Below are positions 38,728-46,815 of a stretch of 49,477 nucleotides of DNA, one piece after another. The stretch is from positions 1-49,477 of the forward strand of contig JAIXOR010000018.1 in assembly GCA_027486655.1 (NCBI GenBank), given 5' to 3'. This DNA is from Verrucomicrobiaceae bacterium. Its GTDB lineage: Bacteria; Verrucomicrobiota; Verrucomicrobiia; Verrucomicrobiales; Akkermansiaceae. Below the pieces are notes generated by a model. That model did no database searches. It saw only the letters and a list, made by a program, of their open reading frames with translations, and had not been told where the DNA came from. Every line of letters begins with the position of its first letter. The first letter of the stretch is position 1. Position numbers and translations under genes: made by a program.

Positions 38728-40473
38728 TCACATCCGCTCCGGGCACTTGATGCCTAACAGCCCAAGGCCGGTGACCAGGATGCGGGAGGTCAGCTCGCAC
38801 AAGGCAAGCCGGCTCTCGCGCACCGGACCATCCGACTTGAGCACCGGGCAGGCCTCGAAGAACGAGTGGAACGCTCGTGCAAGCTCAAGCAGGTAGTTCG
38901 CCAGCAAATTCGGACGGAAGTCCTCGACGATCAAGGGCAGCAGCTCGCCAAAACGGGCGTGCAAGCGGGCCAGGTGGATCTCCGCCTCCTCATTCAAAAC
39001 GATGGCTGCGGACATCGCCTCGAACGGCGAGTCCAGCTTGCGGAAAATCGACCGGATGCGGACCGTCGAATACTGAAGATACGGCGCGGTGTCCCCCTGC
39101 AGGGCAAGCATGCGGTCCCAGGCGAAGACGTAGTCGGTGAGCCGGCCTTGCGAAAGCTCGGCAAACTTCACCGCGCCGATGCCAACCGTCCGCGCGATCC
39201 CGGCCGCCTCCTCGCCCTGGAGATCCGGGCTCTTCTCGGCAATGATCTTCGCCGCCCGCTCCACCGCTTCTTCCAGCACCTCCACCAGCCCGACGTTGTC
39301 ACCCGACCGGGTCTTCATCAGCTTGCGGTCCTCACCCAGAATGGACCCGAAGGCCACATGGCGGAAATCCCCCTTCTTGCCCCAGCGCTCGGCAGCCTCG
39401 AAGATCTGCCGGAAATGCAGCGACTGCGGCACGCCGACCACATACCAGATCTGGTCCGCCTTCCACTCGTCGATGCGGAACTCGATGGTCGCCAGGTCCG
39501 TCGTGGCGTAGAGAAACCCGCCGTCCGCCTTGCGGATGATGGCCGGATTGTCCGTCCAGCCCTCCTCGCGGTGCACCATGAAGGGATCCTCCTCGGGTTT
39601 CCTCACCCCGTCGGAAAAGATGCACACCGCCCCGTTGCTCTCGCGGGCCAGGCCCTTCGCCAGAAACTCGTCGACCAGACCGGCGAGTCGATCGTTGTAA
39701 TGACTCTCGCCCAGCCAGTGGTCGAACCTGACGTCCAGCGTGTCGTAAATCGTCTGCAACCCGCGTTTGGAAACCTCGATGCACTTCCTCCAGATGGCCA
39801 GGTTCTCCTCGTCGCCCGCCTGGAGCCTCACCAGCTCGTTCTTGCAGGTCTCCAGCACCGCCGGATCCGCCTTGGTCATGGCGTTCACCTCGCGATACAC
39901 CCGGAGCAGCTCGGCGATCGGATCGGCCTCCAGCGCGGCGGCATCCATCACGTGCTTCCATCCATGCAGAATCATCCCGAACTGCGTGCCCCAGTCGCCA
40001 ATGTGGTTGTCCGCGATCACCGTGAACCCCAGAAAACGCGCGATCCGGCACAGCGAATCCCCGATGATCGTCGAGCGGATGTGGCCCACATGCATCGGCT
40101 TGGCGACGTTGGGCGCGGAGAAATCCACCACCACCGTTTTCCCCGCACCGATGGCGGGCACGCCGAGACGGCTGTCTCCTAACAACTCCTTCGCCTTCGC
40201 CGCGTAGGCCTCCGGCAGGATGCGGAAGTTGATGAATCCGGGCCCCGCGATGTCCGCCGTGGCCAGCCCGGCGAGGTCCAGACGGTCGATGATCTCCTGG
40301 GCCAGCGCGCGCGGGTTGGTCTTGCGCTGCTTGGCCAGCACCATCGCGGCGTTGCTCTGATAGTCGCCGAAGCGCAGGTCCGCGGCGGAGGTGACAGCGG
40401 CCGTGGCGGGTTCGCCAAGCGCGGCGGCAAGCGCGGCGCCAAGGCGGCTTTCGAGGTCCTGAAGAATCGTCAT
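38728..40473 (-). CDS. argS: Arginyl-tRNA synthetase
   Basis: 581 residues, standard size. Class I signature HVGH occurs in APNVAKPMHVGHIRST, followed by DNHIGDWGTQFG, typical of ArgRS. The KMSKS-equivalent region is GEDRKLMKTRSGDNVGL, where Arg-rich sequence replaces canonical KMSKS as in many ArgRS. The C-terminal DALR anticodon-binding domain ends in GLLGIKCPERM. It charges tRNA-Arg. It lies 27 bases downstream of the PtsN-like gene, on the same strand, so both are probably co-transcribed and share the terminator near 38690. It carries two TGTTAG hexamers. Confidence 0.97.
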   Translation of the reverse strand: MTILQDLESRLGAALAAALGEPATAAVTSAADLRFGDYQSNAAMVLAKQRKTNPRALAQEIIDRLDLAGLATADIAGPGFINFRILPEAYAAKAKELLGDSRLGVPAIGAGKTVVVDFSAPNVAKPMHVGHIRSTIIGDSLCRIARFLGFTVIADNHIGDWGTQFGMILHGWKHVMDAAALEADPIAELLRVYREVNAMTKADPAVLETCKNELVRLQAGDEENLAIWRKCIEVSKRGLQTIYDTLDVRFDHWLGESHYNDRLAGLVDEFLAKGLARESNGAVCIFSDGVRKPEEDPFMVHREEGWTDNPAIIRKADGGFLYATTDLATIEFRIDEWKADQIWYVVGVPQSLHFRQIFEAAERWGKKGDFRHVAFGSILGEDRKLMKTRSGDNVGLVEVLEEAVERAAKIIAEKSPDLQGEEAAGIARTVGIGAVKFAELSQGRLTDYVFAWDRMLALQGDTAPYLQYSTVRIRSIFRKLDSPFEAMSAAIVLNEEAEIHLARLHARFGELLPLIVEDFRPNLLANYLLELARAFHSFFEACPVLKSDGPVRESRLALCELTSRILVTGLGLLGIKCPERM

Positions 40474-40500
40474 GGGGAAATTGGGCTGCGCCCCGCGAAA

Positions 40501-40983
40501 TCAGGCGCCGGGAGCCGCCACGCGGGAGGGTTTGGAATCCAGAATGGCCAGGATCTCATCACGCGTCTCCGCCTCGCCCAGCTGGCGGCGGATCTCGCAG
40601 TTGGTGAACATCTTCGCAATGGCCGCCAGCGTCCGCAAATGCAGGTGGTAGTCCTTCCGCGGAACAATGAAGAGGATGATGGAATGCACCGGCGCATTGT
40701 CCAGTGCCTCGAAGTCGATGCCGGCCCTCGACCGCCCGAAGATCGCAACCACATCCTCCAGCGCATCCGAAAACGCGTGCGGAATCGCCACTCCGCAGCC
40801 GATGCCTGTGCTCACCTGTTCCTCGCGGGCTTTCAGCGAGGCGAGCGTTTCCTCCTTCAGTCCGGCCGCCAGGGCCCCCACCTCCACCAGATGCTCCACC
40901 AGCTCGGTGATGGCGGGCCAATGTCCGACCGCCTTCATGTCGAGAAGGATCCGGTCCGCGCTGAGCAACTTCGCCAACTTCAT
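40501..40983 (-). CDS. PTS EIIA (PtsN / nitrogen-regulatory type) domain protein
   Basis: 160 residues, a single EIIA-fructose/mannitol-like domain. Phosphorylation-site histidine is in GVAIPHAFSDAL (about residue 77). The segment LKAREEQVSTGIGCGVAIPH is a good family match, and no EIIB or EIIC follows, so a regulatory role (PTS-Ntr) is likely. The ATG at 40983 (MKLAKLLSADRI) fits the domain start; a longer frame adds 24 unlikely residues. It is the first gene of an apparent two-gene unit with argS. Confidence 0.88.
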   Translation of the reverse strand: MKLAKLLSADRILLDMKAVGHWPAITELVEHLVEVGALAAGLKEETLASLKAREEQVSTGIGCGVAIPHAFSDALEDVVAIFGRSRAGIDFEALDNAPVHSIILFIVPRKDYHLHLRTLAAIAKMFTNCEIRRQLGEAETRDEILAILDSKPSRVAAPGA

Positions 40984-41283
40984 GGATGCAGGGGCAGGTT
41001 CCGCAAATCCTTGCGGCGGGGGCGAGTGGGTACCGGCTCGGCCATGGAATGGCAAGCGGTTTCCTGCACCCCCCGGGCCCCCGGGATTTCCTCATCCCTG
41101 CCCCGCCCCACCCCCATTCACACGCAGCCACCACCGGAAACCATCCCCCACCCTCATTCCAAATCCTCCGGAAAACCCCGGGCATCCCACCTCCCTGATC
41201 CCAACAAGCCACCCGAGCCAATCCCTGAATCAACCCGTGCCCCCACCATCGACCTGCCCTCCATGAGGGCGCGCCCGATTCCC
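40984..41283. other. C-rich intergenic region upstream of ptsN-argS
   Basis: Three hundred bases without a convincing gene. The plus strand is extremely C-rich, with long CCCC runs and a CCCCCCGGGCCCCCGGG near 41070. It must hold the ptsN-argS promoter near 41000-41060 and possibly the terminator of the gene ending at 41284; I see no clear hairpin or promoter match. Confidence 0.5.
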
Positions 41284-42324
41284 TCACTTTGCAGGCAGCG
41301 GAGAGCTTGGCGGCCCCTTCCCGGCATCGGGCGCAGCCCCGAGCTCCTCAATCAGCCATCGGGCCATCCCCAGGTTGGAATGGGGGTCCGACTCGGGCCC
41401 CACCGGCCTCTTGCAGCCGCCATGCGGGAAAGCATTGAGAAAATAATGCATCCTCGGATTCCGCTTCGGCAGACCCGCGCCCCAGAACTCGTAAAGCCAG
41501 TCGCGCTCAATGAATTCATGGTATCCATCAACCTCCCTGAACCGGAAAGGACCGTAGTAAAAGATGTAATCCTTGCCCTGGTCCAAGGCCCACTTCGCAC
41601 CCCGCACCACCGGCTCCGGGCGCGACCACCCGGTTCGCAAAGGCCAATGCCGGTTGAACTGGTGGGCCTCGTAAACCACGCCGTCCATCAACTGGATGAC
41701 CTTCCCCGCTTCAGGATCTTCCGCGAAGAAGCAGGGGTGCTCCACCATCTGGATCAGCCTGTAGTCGTCGTGCTTGAGGAGCCCCGCCGCATGGGAGTCA
41801 CGGAAAAGCTTGCGCAGCGCCGCCACGTCTTCCGGATTCAGGATCCGGTAGTCCTGCTTGAACGGACCGGGCTTCCCACGCTGGGTGAGGCCCGTTTCAC
41901 GACAAATGAAAATGAACTCCACGGACTGCGGCGAGGTGACCACTCGATTGGGCGGTGAGGCCGCCTGCAGCGCGTGATTCATTCCAGACTGCTCCGCCCT
42001 GCGGATGTACTCCACCAACTTGCTCGTTTTCGGATCCGGATTCACCCCATCTCCCCCGTCATCCTCCAGATACCACTCGAAAAAGCTCTTTCCGGTCTTG
42101 AAACACCCGCGCGGCCCCCAGACGACATCGAGATTCTCCGCCACATAGGGATACTTCCCCTCAAGATCCGCGTAGTTGCCGATCCCGCCCAACCAATCCT
42201 CCCCCGCTTGCACGGCATCATGCGGCAGCAGACGAAGCCCCACCCATCCACGTGAAGGGGAAACCTCTCTGGCAAGCAAACCAGCCACCAGACAGACCTG
42301 CCAAAACCCGATCCAGAACCTCAT
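41284..42324 (-). CDS. Exported protein of unknown function
   Basis: 346 residues with signal peptide (MRFWIGFWQVCLVAGLLA). The mature part is rich in Trp, Tyr, Phe and charged residues. I see an N-terminal GKYPYVAENLDVVWGPRGCF segment, PHGGCKRPVGPESDPHSN near the C-terminus and a Pro/Ser-rich end, but no family I recognise and no catalytic motif. The upstream continuation of the open frame overlaps another gene antisense or out of frame, so I start at the signal-peptide ATG. It is chromosomal-looking (high GC) and lies just outside the cassette region. Confidence 0.6.
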   Translation of the reverse strand: MRFWIGFWQVCLVAGLLAREVSPSRGWVGLRLLPHDAVQAGEDWLGGIGNYADLEGKYPYVAENLDVVWGPRGCFKTGKSFFEWYLEDDGGDGVNPDPKTSKLVEYIRRAEQSGMNHALQAASPPNRVVTSPQSVEFIFICRETGLTQRGKPGPFKQDYRILNPEDVAALRKLFRDSHAAGLLKHDDYRLIQMVEHPCFFAEDPEAGKVIQLMDGVVYEAHQFNRHWPLRTGWSRPEPVVRGAKWALDQGKDYIFYYGPFRFREVDGYHEFIERDWLYEFWGAGLPKRNPRMHYFLNAFPHGGCKRPVGPESDPHSNLGMARWLIEELGAAPDAGKGPPSSPLPAK

Positions 42325-42392
42325 GGCTCCGCTACGCCACCGCCTGCTCCGGGCTTTCGGCCGAAACCATCGACACGTGCCACGGCAATGCC

Positions 42393-42896
42393 TCATGACA
42401 CTTCCGCAGGCACCGAGGATTCGCAGTCCAATGCCCTGCGGATTTCTTCCTTGGAAAGATCGCGACCACTCAGTGTTACAATGATCCGTGGTTCCCTTGC
42501 CAGTGCAACTCCACGATCCCAACGCCCGGATACCGGCACTTGCTCGAATCGCTTCACGAGCCACCACACGAATGGAGAAACAGGAATTCGCGTGAGCTGG
42601 ATCTCCATGTATCGGCGTCGCTCGCCATCGCTTGAAGATCTGAAAATACCCCAAGCCCGGATATCGCACCGGGACAACCTGAGGCCGCCGACGATGACCG
42701 CATCCTCCGTGATCCGAAGATTCGGGGCCTTTCTCAGTCTCAACCCGATCCAAATCACTCCATCCAGGACAAACAGAACTCCCGCAATCCACCAGAACCA
42801 TGCCCCCACATCCTCCGGCCACCAAAAAAGAATACCAAGAACGAGAACGGTAAGCACCGCTGGAAAAACCCTGGTGAGGAAAATCTGCCTGATCAT
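42393..42896 (-). CDS. Membrane protein of unknown function at the array edge
   Basis: 167 residues. Two hydrophobic helices (about 10-27 and 32-51: VFPAVLTVLVLGILFWW, WFWWIAGVLFVLDGVIWIGL) are followed by a soluble domain of about 110 residues with ITEDAVIVGGLRLSRCDIRAWG, reminiscent of PH-like membrane-associated domains. The start codon lies immediately after an attC-like remnant (about 42890-42920), so it may be the first chromosomal gene beyond the cassette array or the last cassette whose attC has decayed. No function assigned. Confidence 0.65.
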   Translation of the reverse strand: MIRQIFLTRVFPAVLTVLVLGILFWWPEDVGAWFWWIAGVLFVLDGVIWIGLRLRKAPNLRITEDAVIVGGLRLSRCDIRAWGIFRSSSDGERRRYMEIQLTRIPVSPFVWWLVKRFEQVPVSGRWDRGVALAREPRIIVTLSGRDLSKEEIRRALDCESSVPAEVS

Positions 42897-42920
42897 CGAT
42901 GGAGCATGTTGTTGGCTCTG
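42885..42920 (-). repeat. Half attC remnant at the distal end of the cassette array
   Basis: On the minus strand AGCCAACAACATGCTCCATC matches the R''-L'' half of the site at 43266-43345 (GCCTAACAAGATGCTCCATC) in nearly every position. The partner half (L'-R') is missing; it runs into the coding start of the next gene. This is what a decayed or truncated terminal attC looks like. Confidence 0.5.
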
Positions 42921-42972
42921 GGTGTCCTATGTCATCCGTCGTTCCCACGCAAGATCTGTCCGGCGTCCTCCC

Positions 42973-43227
42973 TTAAATGCTGGAGAGAATCTGCCGTCTT
43001 CTTTCTTCATATTCAGCCTCGGAAATCAAATGCTGCGAGCGAAGTCCCTCAAGCTCTGAAAGTCGATCTTCGGCGCTCTTGGGAGGCTGCAATGCTTGAT
43101 CACGTTGAGATCGCTTGCTGCGTGTGAAAAAATACCAAACGAGAGCAATGACAAGACCCACCGGGAGGGCCAGAAAGATCAGTGCCATGAAAATCACGAT
43201 AAGCTCCGGCATTCCGATGGGGCCCAT
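42973..43227 (-). CDS. Cassette gene: one-helix SHOCT-domain protein
   Basis: 84 residues from ATG at 43227. One transmembrane helix (PELIVIFMALIFLALPVGLVI) is followed by a charged linker and a C-terminal SHOCT motif (DRLSELEGLRSQHLISEAEY), a short helical oligomerisation domain. The longer frame to 43278 starts inside the adjacent attC-like site, so I reject it. The stop lies about 50 bases before the attC half-site. Probably an integron cassette cargo gene. Confidence 0.7.
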   Translation of the reverse strand: MGPIGMPELIVIFMALIFLALPVGLVIALVWYFFTRSKRSQRDQALQPPKSAEDRLSELEGLRSQHLISEAEYEERRRQILSSI

Positions 43228-43265
43228 ATCGGTCTTGATTTTCGATTCTGCTATCTCTCGAAATC

Positions 43266-43345
43266 GTAGGCCATCCACGGCGGGATGAGAAGCCCGAATT
43301 TAAACTGCCGCATTGCCTGCCCCTGGATGGAGCATCTTGTTAGGC
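43266..43345 (-). repeat. attC-like site A
   Basis: Read on the minus strand: R'' box GCCTAAC (43339-43345, perfect RYYYAAC), five-base spacer, L'' GCTCCATCCA, a roughly 45-base loop, L' TGGATGG (43271-43277) and a degenerate R' (GATTTCG instead of GTTRRRY). The stop codon TAA of the upstream gene is inside R''. The loop shares blocks with sites H and I (CGGCGGG, GAATTTAAAC-like), so they belong to one family. Confidence 0.7.
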
Positions 43346-43753
43346 CGAGTCACGAGTGGTCCAGTGACGCAAGCCTCGGAGAGTGGTAAGCAGCCACGGA
43401 CAAAAGAGTAAAACCGCGCCGAACGCGAGGGCAATCATCTCCGGAATGGGTGAGCCGTGAGGAACGATGGTCGTCCCACCACTGCGTATCCGGACAAAGT
43501 CAAGAAAGGCCAATCCCACGGTAATGCCTGTGGCAAGGGTCAATAAACCAGCTATACAAATCGATAAACGGGGATTCGCAAGTATTCCACCTCGCCAGAA
43601 AATCGGGAAAAGCGCGACCACCGCAAATACCAGTGGAGCCATCGATGCGCCAGAACAAGACTTATCCGAGACGACGCTGCCAATCACAGGAATAAGGGCA
43701 AGGACGCTCAGGAGCGCGGCTGAGAAAGTGTAGGATCGTTTGAATGGAAGCAT
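43340..43753 (-). CDS. Cassette gene: four-helix membrane protein
   Basis: 137 residues with about four hydrophobic segments (FSAALLSVLALIPVIGSV, MAPLVFAVVALFPIFW, ICIAGLLTLATGITVGLAFL, EMIALAFGAVLLFCPWLL). No family recognised. Its TAA stop is part of the R'' box GCCTAAC of attC site A, the classic arrangement of integron cassettes. It begins 29 bases after the end of the preceding lipoprotein gene. Confidence 0.7.
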   Translation of the reverse strand: MLPFKRSYTFSAALLSVLALIPVIGSVVSDKSCSGASMAPLVFAVVALFPIFWRGGILANPRLSICIAGLLTLATGITVGLAFLDFVRIRSGGTTIVPHGSPIPEMIALAFGAVLLFCPWLLTTLRGLRHWTTRDSA

Positions 43754-43774
43754 GCGCGTCTTCTCTCTCTTTAG

Positions 43775-43824
43775 GCCCTACGTCAAATGTCCGCCCACGG
43801 GCGCGCCTGAGAAGGCGGTTGATT
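43775..43824 (-). repeat. Weak attC-like site between two cassette genes
   Basis: A 5-bp stem (CCGCC / GGCGG) is flanked on the minus strand by AATCAAC and GTAGGGC, which deviate from RYYYAAC and GTTRRRY. It sits where an attC is expected, overlapping the 3' end of the lipoprotein gene. Possibly a decayed site; chance is not excluded. Confidence 0.3.
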
Positions 43825-44298
43825 TGTGATTGCGGAGCTTGTGGCCTGTTGGGACGGAACGGCTTGTTCCGCGGTCTTCATTTCGATCCGAGGACCGCGC
43901 ATCCACCCACCAGGAATCCTCCGCATCTTGATTGAATCCTCTGTCATGCCGGGCTCCCAGTTCATGCGCCGAATCGTGAGCATCTGCCGTTTTCTATCCA
44001 AGATGAACACCTTGGAAGGCGCACTTCCGTCGCCCGTGACGAAAAGGAAATCTCGATCCTTGCCGAGATTCTGCTTCTCCGTCATGCGCGCATTCCGGAC
44101 TCTCTCCGTGAACTGTTCGACGGTCTCCTCGTGAAATTCAAACGGTGGCAATGCCAGAATGTAGTCTTCAATCGTCGCGGAATCGATCGTATGATCCATA
44201 GGACTGGCCGCCGCCACAAAGATCTCATTCCGCTCGCTTGGCATGGTGGCGCATCCGGCAAGGAGCCCGGTGAAGATGATCGCAGCAAGTCTCTTCAT
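43783..44298 (-). CDS. Cassette gene: lipoprotein of unknown function
   Basis: 171 residues. The signal MKRLAAIIFTGLLAGC ends in a perfect lipobox (LAGC, Cys 16). The mature protein has a mixed charged region (TIEDYILALPPFEFHEETV, FLFVTGDGSAPSKVFILDR) and a Gln/Ser/Pro-rich end. No family recognised. The ATG at 44298 lies 6 bases after the R' box of attC site C; a longer frame to 44325 begins inside the attC and is rejected. Confidence 0.75.
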   Translation of the reverse strand: MKRLAAIIFTGLLAGCATMPSERNEIFVAAASPMDHTIDSATIEDYILALPPFEFHEETVEQFTERVRNARMTEKQNLGKDRDFLFVTGDGSAPSKVFILDRKRQMLTIRRMNWEPGMTEDSIKMRRIPGGWMRGPRIEMKTAEQAVPSQQATSSAITNQPPSQARPWADI

Positions 44299-44303
44299 GA
44301 TTG

Positions 44304-44369
44304 GCAGAACGATGAGGTGTGGCACCCGCTACCGGGAGCCCCCCTCCGCAACAGTGTAAAGGGTTGTAG
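44304..44369 (-). repeat. attC-like site C
   Basis: Sixty-six bases. On the minus strand CTACAAC (44363-44369) and GTTCTGC (44304-44310) form the outer boxes; the centre is a hairpin with CCCG / CGGG around the four-base loop and matching flanks. Its core, with CACCCGCTACCGGGAGCCCC on the plus strand, is repeated almost exactly in site B, 3.3 kb away. It begins 10 bases after the stop of the upstream cassette gene. Confidence 0.75.
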
Positions 44370-44378
44370 TCAAGAGGA

Positions 44379-45032
44379 TCATTTCGACTCGGGGCGGGTA
44401 GCCGGTTGTCCACCACCGCCTTGTTCTGCCTTGAATTCAAGCCACGTGAACGTTTTGATGATCGTGCGACCTTGTTCGTCGACGCCAACCGGCTCTTTGA
44501 TTTCATACGGAAATGGGCGAAGTCCCGATTCGCAATATCCACATTCGTATTGCTGGTGCTTGCCGTCCTTGCGCAAGACGAGTGACACAAGGTAAGAAGC
44601 ACCACCATCGCCGCCATTCGCTTGGATCAGTAGTTCATCCCCGGCGGGCCGTGGAATGAATTGAATGCTATCTTCATCCAATGTCAGATGGAATAAGTTC
44701 ATGTGGAACCGCTTTGGAACCGGAATCGACATGCCATTCCACTTGAGCTCAATCTCGGCGATCGATTGGACAACGGGCCATCCAGCAATTCGGCTGGGGC
44801 TTCGACCATCCGTCCCGGCAACTTCGACTCCATCGAGCTTCGCGACTTCTCCGGTATTCTCTCCTCCTGTCAGTTTGCAACCGGAGTAGTCGAATGGCTT
44901 TTGGTGGATCGCCACCTCGATTGTCTGCCCTGAAACGACCTCGCGATAACGAACGATCTTTTCAAACTGCACCGATGATTGTGCAAATGCGGTGCAGACC
45001 AGCGAGAGCCAAGCTGTTACGAGGAGTTTCAT
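44379..45032 (-). CDS. Cassette gene: exported protein of unknown function
   Basis: 217 residues with signal peptide (MKLLVTAWLSLVCTAFAQS). The mature part is beta-rich with a pair of cysteines in YECGYCESG and a C-terminal tail GGGGQPATRPESK. No family recognised. The ATG lies 7 bases after the R' box (GTTCTGC) of attC site L; its TGA is 10 bases before attC site C. Lower GC than the chromosomal genes to the left. Confidence 0.75.
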   Translation of the reverse strand: MKLLVTAWLSLVCTAFAQSSVQFEKIVRYREVVSGQTIEVAIHQKPFDYSGCKLTGGENTGEVAKLDGVEVAGTDGRSPSRIAGWPVVQSIAEIELKWNGMSIPVPKRFHMNLFHLTLDEDSIQFIPRPAGDELLIQANGGDGGASYLVSLVLRKDGKHQQYECGYCESGLRPFPYEIKEPVGVDEQGRTIIKTFTWLEFKAEQGGGGQPATRPESK

Positions 45033-45039
45033 GTTTTTG

Positions 45040-45080
45040 GCAGAACGTTACCCGCCGTTGAAAGAGTTGGCTTGTTCGCT
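45040..45080 (-). repeat. Short attC-like site L inside a gene's 3' end
   Basis: Forty-one bases. R'' AGCGAAC (45074-45080), identical to that of site H, and R' GTTCTGC (45040-45046), identical to that of site C, flank a very short GCC / GGC stem. It looks like a deletion derivative of a longer attC. It encodes the last residues of the upstream cassette protein. Confidence 0.55.
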
Positions 45081-45416
45081 TTCGTCTTCGAGGTTGGCCA
45101 TAAGGACATGGAAAATCATCCCGACCAACTCCGAGGAGGGTCTGACTTTCTTCTCAAATTCAGGATCAGAAAGTAGAATCGGGTTAAGGAAATCCGAAAT
45201 ACGATGCAAAAGGTAGTCCGGATTCCGGGAGCGAAGGACTTCAGGATCCAGTTGGGCGACTAAAGAATCATGAAGGAGGGCCGATATTCGGAGTAAAAAC
45301 TTCGAGCGGTCCTCCCGAGTGGTCGTTTGAATCTCGTATGCATCGATAAGGTCCGAGCATCCCTCCGGAAGCGATGCTCGCGAAAGAGGCAAATCGGGAT
45401 CGGGGATTCTTTTCAT
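45048..45416 (-). CDS. Cassette gene: soluble protein of unknown function
   Basis: 122 residues from ATG at 45416. It is hydrophilic, mostly helical, without signal peptide, e.g. GCSDLIDAYEIQTTTREDRS and LLHRISDFLNPILLSDPEFE. No family recognised. The longer frame to 45455 starts inside attC site D and is rejected. The C-terminus SEQANSFNGG is encoded by attC site L. Confidence 0.7.
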   Translation of the reverse strand: MKRIPDPDLPLSRASLPEGCSDLIDAYEIQTTTREDRSKFLLRISALLHDSLVAQLDPEVLRSRNPDYLLHRISDFLNPILLSDPEFEKKVRPSSELVGMIFHVLMANLEDESEQANSFNGG

Positions 45417-45421
45417 TCTGT

Positions 45422-45531
45422 AGCGAACGATGAGCGCGTGCACCAATGCCAGCATGAGCGCGCGCCGATCACGGGGTCCAGATCGTAGTCAGGTGGAATC
45501 ATCGAAACTGAACGGCTGGTAGTGGCTGCCA
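45422..45531 (-). repeat. attC-like site D
   Basis: About 110 bases. R' is GTTCGCT on the minus strand (45422-45428), L' and L'' are GCTGGCATTGGTG and GCCACTACCAGC (45441-45453 and 45515-45526), separated by a loop of about 60 bases. R'' appears mutated (AGCC where CAAC is expected). It is homologous over its full length to site E 3.35 kb away. Confidence 0.65.
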
Positions 45532-45558
45532 CGGCGTGGCTTGGACGGATTATTGCAT

Positions 45559-46134
45559 TCAATGCTTTTGAAACGGATTGCTAAAACCTCCCTCAAGTTC
45601 TTGAGGGAAATCAATGGCAACTAACTCGATCAGTTCGCGCTTCGACTTTCCTTCAGCGGCATCTACGATATACAGAATGCGGCGCACTGGCAACTCACTC
45701 CCTTGATCGTCGAGCCGTTTGAGCCTGGAATCAAAAATTCGCTCTTCGACTAACGTGCCATCCGATTTTCGATAACCGTAACTTACCCTGAAAAGCTCAG
45801 TTTTCTGACCGTCAGTGATCTTGCATGTGAGGGGTGATCCCGAGGCATCAATTCGATAAGTTGCCCTGAGCGCGAGAGACCCATCCGAATTGAACTTATA
45901 CTGATTCAGAATTTGTCCATCGACAGTTCTAATCCAGACGATACGAGTGCCATCATCCTTCAACTCAGCAATGATTTCGGAATCACCTGCTGTTTCCTTG
46001 CCTCTCGCAATTTGCTTGTCTCTCTCGCTGGTTGGTCGGATCTCAGCAAACTTAGTGCCGCCTAGAAAGGTTAGAATCAGGACGATCGCAGAGGAAACGC
46101 AAACAACAATTGTTTTGGTGAGGTGTATTTTCAT
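45559..46134 (-). CDS. Cassette gene: exported or membrane-anchored protein
   Basis: 191 residues from ATG at 46134. A single N-terminal helix (IVVCVSSAIVLILTFLGG) anchors or exports a domain with repeated beta-strand segments of toxin_immunity- or MORN-like look (IVWIRTVDGQILNQYKFNSD, GSLALRATYRIDASGSPL). I do not assign a family. The start lies 10 bases beyond the R' box (GTTCGGA) of site F. AT-rich compared with the chromosome. Confidence 0.7.
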   Translation of the reverse strand: MKIHLTKTIVVCVSSAIVLILTFLGGTKFAEIRPTSERDKQIARGKETAGDSEIIAELKDDGTRIVWIRTVDGQILNQYKFNSDGSLALRATYRIDASGSPLTCKITDGQKTELFRVSYGYRKSDGTLVEERIFDSRLKRLDDQGSELPVRRILYIVDAAEGKSKRELIELVAIDFPQELEGGFSNPFQKH

Positions 46135-46144
46135 GGTTTTCTTC

Positions 46145-46203
46145 TCCGAACGATGAGTCCTCCTACGCCTGACTAGGGGCAAGGCTTCGACTGCGGGTTG
46201 AGG
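46145..46203 (-). repeat. attC-like site F (59 bp)
   Basis: Exactly 59 bases between outer boxes: R'' CCTCAAC (46197-46203) and R' GTTCGGA (46145-46151) on the minus strand. Inner imperfect arms include AGTC/GACT and GCCT/AGGC. R'' is identical to that of site B. The site encodes the last residues and stop codon of the upstream cassette gene. Confidence 0.6.
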
Positions 46204-46654
46204 GTGTAGCGGTCATGACGACTGGAACCGGAGACGGGGCAGGCGTTAGAAGTGAGATCTTGTTCGTCTTGTTTTTATGCGGTGAACGGCTCTTTCGAAG
46301 AAACTCAGTAGCTCTCCATCGACACTCTGCCCCGTCATCGATAGTCCAAACATCGCCGTCATCACTCATGACCACAGCTTCAAAGTCTCTCGAAATCTGC
46401 CCCATCTTCTTCAGCATGGGCTGTTGAGGGTAGTCCGACATAATGCTCCCGGTAACCCATCTGAGGCACTGCCAATCATCGGGGTTTACGCCGTCCGTCG
46501 GCAGCAAGGCCGTCGTCTCGCTGTAATTGATGTGTCCTGGCTCAGGTCGCTGCAAATCCGGATCCGAGTCAATGAACGCATTCCACTCGTCCTGTGGGAT
46601 TGGTGTCTCCTGGCCATCCGGTGTCTGCCGAAGGATGTGAACTGAATAACTCAT
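46163..46654 (-). CDS. Cassette gene: soluble protein of unknown function
   Basis: 163 residues, no signal peptide. The N-terminal MSYSVHILRQTPDGQETPI and the PLLPTDGVNPDDWQCL-like middle suggest a small globular domain resembling immunity-type proteins; this is only an impression. The C-terminal 40 residues are low-complexity (Thr, Pro, Ser, Arg) and partly encoded by attC site F. Its start at 46654 faces the IS110 relic rather than an R' box, so the element appears to have inserted between this gene and the preceding attC. Confidence 0.7.
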   Translation of the reverse strand: MSYSVHILRQTPDGQETPIPQDEWNAFIDSDPDLQRPEPGHINYSETTALLPTDGVNPDDWQCLRWVTGSIMSDYPQQPMLKKMGQISRDFEAVVMSDDGDVWTIDDGAECRWRATEFLRKSRSPHKNKTNKISLLTPAPSPVPVVMTATPSTRSRSLAPSQA

Positions 46655-46815
46655 ATGGTTTTATGGGGAGGCCTTATGGCTGCGACAGGTGCCATCCAGC
46701 CACCTTCCGGTTAAATTGTGGATTGAAAGGGAGGTGTCGTGTCTGCTCCAAATCGTGGGCTATCGCCCTGGCACGAGGCCGGGGCGACCTATCCAGCATC
46801 CATTGACTCAAACGA
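46655..46815 (+). ncRNA. Non-coding left end of an IS110-type relic, possible bridge-RNA remnant
   Basis: About 160 bases precede the transposase start. They contain a strong hairpin at 46763-46787 (TCGCCCTGGC / GCCGGGGCGA, 10 bp with one G-U, five-base loop). In IS110-group elements the non-coding end upstream of the transposase encodes the bridge RNA that specifies target and donor; location and structure fit, but the RNA itself cannot be demonstrated by eye. Confidence 0.35.

Noticed and set aside
41060..41160. C-rich stretch considered as an origin or G-quadruplex switch
   Set aside because: No regular four-tract spacing, DnaA boxes or AT-rich unwinding element; composition alone is not evidence.
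42325..42948. N-terminal extension of the gene at 41284-42324 to 554 residues
   Set aside because: The extension overlaps the 42393-42896 gene in another frame, and a clean signal peptide starts at 42324.
43338..43343. TGTTAG at 43338 counted with the chromosomal TGTTAG signal
   Set aside because: It is the R'' box of attC site A and has its own explanation.
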